A DNA stretch of 20,524 nucleotides from Candidatus Zixiibacteriota bacterium (GTDB lineage Bacteria; Zixibacteria; MSB-5A5; GN15; JAAZOE01). Under the pieces are notes generated by a model that had not been told where the DNA came from, did not search any database, and was given only the letters and a program-made list of their open reading frames with translations. This document shows, piece by piece, positions 17,201 through 20,524 of the stretch. Numbering within the stretch: the stretch's first letter is position 1; each line of letters begins with the position of its first letter. The stretch spans positions 1 to 20,524 of the forward strand of contig JAQVRW010000010.1 in assembly GCA_028700875.1 (NCBI GenBank), given 5' to 3'. The position numbers were made by a program, and so were the translations under genes.

Positions 17201-17564
17201 GATCGTCACGCAGGCGGCGGTGCAGCTTTCCCCCGGCGTGTCATATCTGAATCTGACCGACCATTTTTCGGGAGGTTCCGGCTATGGTATCGTATTCAGT
17301 CAGGATGTGACCGTGCGGCGGCCGGGACGGGGGGAAATCCGGGCGGAACTCGAACTGCGGTCGCTGACCGAGAAGAGGGAATTTTCGCAACCGGAATTTC
17401 TGGTCACGGACGGACGGCGGTTCGGCCGTTCGGCGCGGATAAACCTCGTGAGCGATTACAAACTCGGAAAGACGTGGCGGTTGACCGTCAACCTGACCGA
17501 CCAATTCTTCGAGGGGCGACCGACGGAATTCACGGGAAGGGGGGAACTGGTTGCGCAGTTCTAG
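14253..17564 (+). CDS. Large outer-membrane beta-barrel protein of an FCB-type family, function unknown
   Basis: A 1103-residue exported protein. ATG 14253 opens a signal peptide (Arg-rich start, then FILAATAFFIAG, about 1-35) and overlaps the NHL gene; an earlier in-frame ATG at 14205 would spoil it. Two copies of a module G(S/T)-x-x-V-x-x-DGRLL-x(n)-G-x-I/L occur near residues 60-110 and 290-345 (GTEKVYLDGRLLESG), resembling plug-like modules seen in FCB surface proteins including SprA; between them is a KSFSLSVG...ELDKYFFEI region. From about 350 on, amphipathic strands rich in Tyr, Arg and Gly continue to a terminal GELVAQF, as in a barrel. It is far shorter than SprA (over 2000 residues). 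It is not TamB: no N-terminal anchor or beta-helical DUF490 pattern was seen. The next gene, an Omp85 protein, overlaps it by 14 bases and may insert it. Confidence 0.7.
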   Translation: MRKAGRSVCLRRGGFILAATAFFIAGMSPPACGGQIRQILHRASDTSTHIWNIARHPLAAGSDSVFCDGRLLQRDTDYQFNLLTGELILAPEVSCDSVVFSAFQLPDWFLSSSGNPVPQGKRLLRLDSIMVEPIRPTETRPQKLTLSGNKSFSLSVGRSGEGTFSQGLDVDFDALMGAGLHLRGSISDRGGAQKSDFQGGTTLLSELDKYFFEIEGSRVIVRGGDIYTPKDGQLPVKRIKGMSTVYRTGNQLLAADIGRPPGRFISRKIQGADGRQGPYQIYNDEGLPTGIVPGTEKVYLDGRLLESGADKEYLFEYPSGRITFSPRALITARSRIEIDCEAASTSYDQAVYDVMGSAGILGRRVMFGVGARRETDEKDRLRFGSLSAQETEILRNAGDTASQAYRSGAVATAGGSYTLASDSAGNQYYQFVGSGAGEFNVSFSSVGGGKGDYRYLGDGVYQFAGVGGGNYLPIIYLPLPGRNDFVYGTLSSAFVSGGEARLSYEGNVFDRNLFSSLDDDDNFTSRLIGGMTYKTSWMNSVGNINYRQKGYNAPTRLDPADYTRLWALPVASLSGDEIRAEETIDFAVPSARLTAGWGYLSYKDLLHSQRFAVSGHLFDSLPVSPRFEYRSAMSNGAIALPGSGLYERQNAGVSIKAPQSVRFDLDYERELTKNLYGLLPDVEKYSEYRGAAFFRRSTLVASRRIDFAGTTVGFKGPQSDKIALTVDEMIGRLTISFAGTYLNLRRLDSDRENRNERLFYASLHYAPSGGWVTIQADYRQNRQDARSSGYRYIQVQSGEGEYRLEDGRYLPDPEGDYVRVREETGSETSVSAGQKSHNVILYPGRLKGTGKLRPILSQTAFRLRTEVIEELPGRDQRRLSWIIPWVSRSGIGYTTRLRREAYSAMILPTLNFYIVNLTYTANQEEQSFGAPYSRDRKEYDIEIKNQASPTVRTTLEWRHKRNGEHGYGLTELQLVSNEYTAALIVTQAAVQLSPGVSYLNLTDHFSGGSGYGIVFSQDVTVRRPGRGEIRAELELRSLTEKREFSQPEFLVTDGRRFGRSARINLVSDYKLGKTWRLTVNLTDQFFEGRPTEFTGRGELVAQF
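17537..17544 (+). promoter_or_regulatory. Ribosome binding site supporting the TTG start of the Omp85 gene
   Basis: AAGGGGGG lies six bases before TTG 17551, inside the end of the barrel gene. No ATG with a better site would keep the signal peptide, so the TTG start is preferred. Confidence 0.6.
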
Positions 17565-19242
17565 GCATATCGGGCTGGCGGAGAGCTTCCTCCTCCTGTG
17601 GTTTTCGCTATCGGCGATGGGGAGTATCGGATCGCCGGTCAGGGTGGAAGGGCCTCAAGGCCCGCCCGATAGATCGATCGTGCGCCAAATCACGCGACTG
17701 GCCCAGCAGCCAAATAAGGATAGTCTTCTGGCGCAGGCGGCGAACGTGCTGGACGACGCCGGGTATTTGGATCGTCAAGTGAGCGTGTCGAATGATACGC
17801 TGGTGGTTGAAACCGGACCGCTTTACACCATCGGAAATGTGCATATCACCATCGTTGCGGCCGATGGGTCGGTCGCAGACCGACAGTCGGATCGGTATCG
17901 AGGAATCGCCGCCGGGCGGGTCAACCTCGAAAGCATCAAAGAGGAGATGATCGACGGATACCGAAAACAGGGATATTACTTTGCATCTTTGACGCCCCAA
18001 AAGGCGGAGATACAGGCAAACAATCTCGATCTTGATTTCAAGATTATCACCGGGCCGTTGGTCACCGTGCAGCGGGTACGGCTCAAGGGACTGACCCGAA
18101 CCGATCCCCGTTTCGCCGAACGATTGTCCGGCATACGGCCGGGACAGCCGTTCGTGCATGACGATATCGGTCAAGCAGTCGGTACGCTCAAGAACAGCGG
18201 TTTTCTGGCGGTCGATTCTCTGCCGTATGTGGTGCCGAATGAGGCTTATGATGCGGTCGAGGTTGTGATTCCGCTGCGAGACTTGAAGGCAAACACGCTG
18301 GAGTTGGGAGGCGGTTATCTTCCGCGACAGGGAAACAAACCGGGCGAGGTTGTGGGCAGATTCGATTTCCGTTCGCTGAATCTGTTCGGGACGGGAAGAA
18401 GGCTGCAGACGTTGTTCGAGCGCAAAGACAGGGCATCATCGCGGATGGTGTTCGGCTTCAGCCAGCCGCTATTTATACCGGATTATATAGAAGCATCCGT
18501 TCATCTGGAACAGGTCGATTATGATTCATCGTATCAGAACTTTTCGGCCGAAGGGACGCTGACCACGATCTCCGGCGGAAACATTCGCGCCACGGCCGGA
18601 GTGGGTTGGACGAAGACCGAACCGCAGCATTCCAGCCAGGCATCATCACGCACGCTTTCGGGGTTGCTTCGCCTTGGGCAACGGTCGCTGGATCATCCAC
18701 CCAACCCGTCGCGGGGACACGCCATGGGTATCGGTGCGGCCTACCTGCGGCGCACCAGCCGTCCCGACACCAGCGCCACCGACATCGTCAATAACGAGAC
18801 GTCATTCGAGGTGACGGGGGAGATGTATCTGCGGATGTATCGCGGGTGGATATGGCGGTTGAACGTGCAGACCCGGATGCGGCTGACCTCGCGCGACCTC
18901 ATCGATTATTCGGAGATGTTCAAATTGGGCGGATATGGTTCCCTGCGGGGATATCGGCAGGATCAATTTGCCGGGCGGCGGACCGTTTTGGCTCAGGCCG
19001 AACTTCGCTGGCGGCTATCGCCCGATCTGGCGCTGTATCTGTTCGGCGACTGGGGATACGTCTACGATAAACGGGAGAATATTCCCGGCCTGATATCGGC
19101 CTACGATCTGAACCGATGGGGAAAGGGTGCGGGGATATATGTGGGAGGAGATGCGGCCCGGTTGACGATGGAATTCGGCTGGGGTGAAGGGGATCGACTC
19201 GGCCAGGGGAAATTGCATCTGGGGTTGACCACGGTCTTTTAA
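17551..19242 (+). CDS. Omp85-family outer-membrane protein with POTRA domains, TamA-sized
   Basis: A 563-residue member of the BamA/TamA superfamily, which folds or inserts proteins into the outer membrane. From TTG 17551 a signal peptide (about 1-31, FLLLWFSLSAMG) leads to a degenerate N-terminal POTRA (about 37-90), two clearer POTRA domains (about 91-170 and 171-248, each with a GYYFA- or GFLAVD-type turn), and a barrel (about 250-563). The barrel has the superfamily loop-6 motif as GSLRGY, with Arg466, and ends GLTTVF. Three POTRAs and this length match TamA (about 577) rather than BamA (five POTRAs, about 800). It overlaps the preceding large barrel gene by 14 bases, which suggests that protein as its client. 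No tamB is next to it, so it should not simply be called tamA. Confidence 0.85.
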   Translation: MRSSRHIGLAESFLLLWFSLSAMGSIGSPVRVEGPQGPPDRSIVRQITRLAQQPNKDSLLAQAANVLDDAGYLDRQVSVSNDTLVVETGPLYTIGNVHITIVAADGSVADRQSDRYRGIAAGRVNLESIKEEMIDGYRKQGYYFASLTPQKAEIQANNLDLDFKIITGPLVTVQRVRLKGLTRTDPRFAERLSGIRPGQPFVHDDIGQAVGTLKNSGFLAVDSLPYVVPNEAYDAVEVVIPLRDLKANTLELGGGYLPRQGNKPGEVVGRFDFRSLNLFGTGRRLQTLFERKDRASSRMVFGFSQPLFIPDYIEASVHLEQVDYDSSYQNFSAEGTLTTISGGNIRATAGVGWTKTEPQHSSQASSRTLSGLLRLGQRSLDHPPNPSRGHAMGIGAAYLRRTSRPDTSATDIVNNETSFEVTGEMYLRMYRGWIWRLNVQTRMRLTSRDLIDYSEMFKLGGYGSLRGYRQDQFAGRRTVLAQAELRWRLSPDLALYLFGDWGYVYDKRENIPGLISAYDLNRWGKGAGIYVGGDAARLTMEFGWGEGDRLGQGKLHLGLTTVF

Positions 19243-19280
19243 TCTTGACCATCGGCATCCGGGACGGCTGATTGCGTCCT

Positions 19281-20135
19281 ATGAAAAGTTTGCCGGCATA
19301 TCTTTCGCTCATCAGAATTCATAATTGCCTGATGGCTTCGTTGGGGGTGGCAGTCGGACATTACCTGTCTCCGGGCGCCGGCAGCCCGACAAAATATATC
19401 TATGCCATGGCGGCCGCCTTTTTCGTCTGCGGGTTCGGCAACGTGGTCAATGATTTGCTGGATATCGATTCCGACCGGATCAATCATCCTGCCCGGCCGT
19501 TGCCGTCGGGCCGCCTCAATTGTCGGCAGGCCGTCGGGCTGGCCGCCATGTTTCTGATATTGTCGCTGGCGTTGATGATTCCGCTGAATGTATCCGGTCG
19601 AGTGATTGTCATGGGGGCTTTGGTGTTGGTCACGTGGTACAACCTGGCCCTGAAGCACACGGCATTCTTCGGAAATGTGGCGGTATCTCTCCTGGCTGGG
19701 TTCACCTTTATATTGGGAGGTGCCGAGGGAGGATATAAGACGATTGCGGCGATGCCCGGAGCGGCCGTGGGAGCGGCCTTGGCGTTTCTCATGCATCTGG
19801 CGCGTGAGATTGTCAAAGATATCGAGGATCAGACCGGGGATGCCACGGTCGGCGGCGGAACGGCAGTGCTGAAATTCGGCTCCAAAACAGCGACTGCGGC
19901 GGTATGGTTGGTGTTCTTGGCTTTGGCCGCGGGTTCGGTCGGCGCGTATACGGCTGGATGGTTCAACGGAGTCTATCTTACACTTGTATTGGGCCTGGTC
20001 GTTCTTCCTTTGGGGGTTATGCTGGGTTGGATGAGTCTTTCCCCGGATCGCCGTCGCTGCCGGCTGGTTTCGATTATACTCAAGCTCCAGATGCTGATCG
20101 GGACGGTTGCCCTGATCATCGGGAAACAGTACTGA
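19281..20135 (+). CDS. UbiA-family prenyltransferase, digeranylgeranylglyceryl phosphate synthase-like
   Basis: A 284-residue inner-membrane enzyme of the UbiA superfamily with about eight hydrophobic segments. The first Asp motif is NDLLDIDSD (57-65), followed by RINHPARPLPSG; the second is DIEDQTGD (180-187). The I-N-x-P-x-RP-x-PSG and REIVKDIED forms resemble the subgroup that adds a second geranylgeranyl chain to geranylgeranylglyceryl phosphate in archaea, and which FCB bacteria also carry. Quinone or chlorophyll prenyltransferases of the same fold are the alternative. ATG 19281 is preferred; TTG 19272, with GGGACGG four bases ahead, is possible and would add three residues. It lies 38 bases after the Omp85 gene, behind TTGACC at 19245-19250. 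It may end the operon or be separate; its role looks unrelated to secretion. Confidence 0.8.
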   Translation: MKSLPAYLSLIRIHNCLMASLGVAVGHYLSPGAGSPTKYIYAMAAAFFVCGFGNVVNDLLDIDSDRINHPARPLPSGRLNCRQAVGLAAMFLILSLALMIPLNVSGRVIVMGALVLVTWYNLALKHTAFFGNVAVSLLAGFTFILGGAEGGYKTIAAMPGAAVGAALAFLMHLAREIVKDIEDQTGDATVGGGTAVLKFGSKTATAAVWLVFLALAAGSVGAYTAGWFNGVYLTLVLGLVVLPLGVMLGWMSLSPDRRRCRLVSIILKLQMLIGTVALIIGKQY

Positions 20136-20209
20136 ACTCGTTGTACATCAATGCACTAATTCGGTTGCTTTCACGAAATAATTTTGTAAACCTTTTGGCT
20201 TAATGGTAG

Positions 20210-20231
20210 TATAATCTGTCTTTGAAGGCAG
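20210..20231 (+). promoter_or_regulatory. Promoter -10 box and leader hairpin before batD
   Basis: A perfect TATAAT at 20210-20215 lies 68 bases before ATG 20284. No good -35 is found at 16-18 bases; TTGTAA (20184-20189) is 20 bases away. Directly after it, CTGTC/GGCAG (20216-20231) forms a five-pair hairpin with a six-base loop, near or at the start of the transcript. The rest of the 148-base gap shows no clear terminator for the prenyltransferase gene. Confidence 0.35.
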
Positions 20232-20283
20232 GATGAATCGATGTAACGGACTTGGAGTTGGAAAAAGTACTCAATATCCGGCT

Positions 20284-20524
20284 ATGAAAAAGATAAATCC
20301 TTTGTCGATCGTCGTGGCGGCCTTGTTCTTCACCTTTCTGGGTGGCGTCGCCCATGCCACGGATATAAGCCTCGCGGCTGAAATCAGCCGGGCGTCAATC
20401 GCCTTCGAAGAAAAGGATACTCTGGTCGTCAGTCTGACCTGGGACGGCAACCCTTTTCAATATCAAATCGACGATTTCCCCATACCGGCGATGGAGAAGT
20501 TCAAAATTCTGGGTTCGTCATCAC
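20284..20524 (+). CDS. batD: BatD-like protein, N-terminal part, cut by window end
   Basis: Eighty codons are visible and the frame is open at the window end. ATG 20284 opens a signal peptide (MKKINPLSIVVAALFFTFLG, cleavage after HA at about residue 25). The mature part begins as an Ig-like strand set: SIAFEEKDTLVVSLTWDG, then FPIPAMEKFKILGSSS. The order 'sequence exposed to the periplasm, a Leu/Val-rich strand, P...L/M-x-x-F-x-(V/I)-LG-(S/T)-SS' is characteristic of BatD, the large periplasmic partner in the Bat (Bacteroides aerotolerance) MoxR/VWA operon. Only the first Ig-like repeat is in view, so the family call is moderate. No strong Shine-Dalgarno precedes the start. It is 148 bases after the prenyltransferase gene and has its own promoter candidate. 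Confidence 0.6.
   Translation, partial: MKKINPLSIVVAALFFTFLGGVAHATDISLAAEISRASIAFEEKDTLVVSLTWDGNPFQYQIDDFPIPAMEKFKILGSSS

Noticed and set aside
14253..17564. SprA/Sov, the type IX translocon
   Set aside because: Plug-like modules are similar, but the protein is about half the length and lacks motifs I could confidently assign to SprA.
14253..19242. A tamB-tamA pair
   Set aside because: The Omp85 protein is TamA-sized, but the upstream protein has a cleaved-type signal peptide and barrel-like strands, not the N-terminal anchor and beta-helix of TamB.
20195..20260. tRNA-like string (GGCTTAATGGTAGTA..., CTGTCTTTGAAGGCAG) resembling a D-arm and an anticodon arm
   Set aside because: The would-be anticodon loop has six bases instead of seven, no T-arm (GGTTCGAATCC type) follows, and no acceptor stem can be paired. 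It reads better as a promoter plus a small hairpin.

Overview
The window is GC-rich, densely coded and almost entirely on the + strand. It reads as a chromosomal segment of a Gram-negative bacterium of the Fibrobacterota-Chlorobiota-Bacteroidota (FCB) superphylum or a neighbouring candidate phylum; a Zixibacteria- or KSB1-like lineage would fit. The reasons are a gingipain-type C25 protease next to a PorV-family barrel, two secreted proteases with 'YPNP...GVY' C-terminal sorting-like domains, tandem DUF5683 proteins, and a UbiA enzyme of the type found beside archaeal-like lipid genes in FCB bacteria. The phylum is an inference; there is no rRNA or other marker here.

Layout. (1) 1-916: C-terminal two thirds of tryptophanase (tnaA). 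(2) 917-1360: the only long non-coding stretch. It has a good sigma70-like promoter, a foldable leader with a GNRA hairpin, two T7 runs, a possible 24-codon upstream ORF and a 12-base direct repeat. (3) 1361-8073: a PorU-like C25 protease followed by a PorV-family protein, the same gene order as porU-porV of Bacteroidota. The PorV homologue is more than twice the usual size because about 600 residues, readable as a seven-bladed propeller, are inserted into the barrel. (4) 8128-11571: an M6 metalloprotease with FG-GAP repeats and a sorting-like tail. (5) 11583-14269: two paralogous DUF5683 proteins and a six-bladed NHL lipoprotein, separated by 2-11 bases. (6) 14253-19242: a large predicted outer-membrane barrel overlapping a TamA-sized Omp85 protein. 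(7) 19281-20135: a UbiA prenyltransferase resembling digeranylgeranylglyceryl phosphate synthase. (8) 20284-end: the start of a BatD-like protein behind its own promoter.

How the genes may work together. From 1361 to 19242 all eight genes are on one strand with gaps of at most 54 bases or with overlaps, and all eight products have export signals. The simplest reading is an envelope operon: a type IX-like attachment unit (PorU/PorV-like), a probable cargo protease (M6), two small envelope proteins, a propeller lipoprotein, a big barrel, and an Omp85 insertase that may assemble it. Five consecutive-locus products (PorV-like, both DUF5683 proteins, the large barrel and the Omp85 protein) end in phenylalanine, as outer-membrane barrels do. 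Whether this is a minimal type IX system or a separate envelope system cannot be settled from this window.
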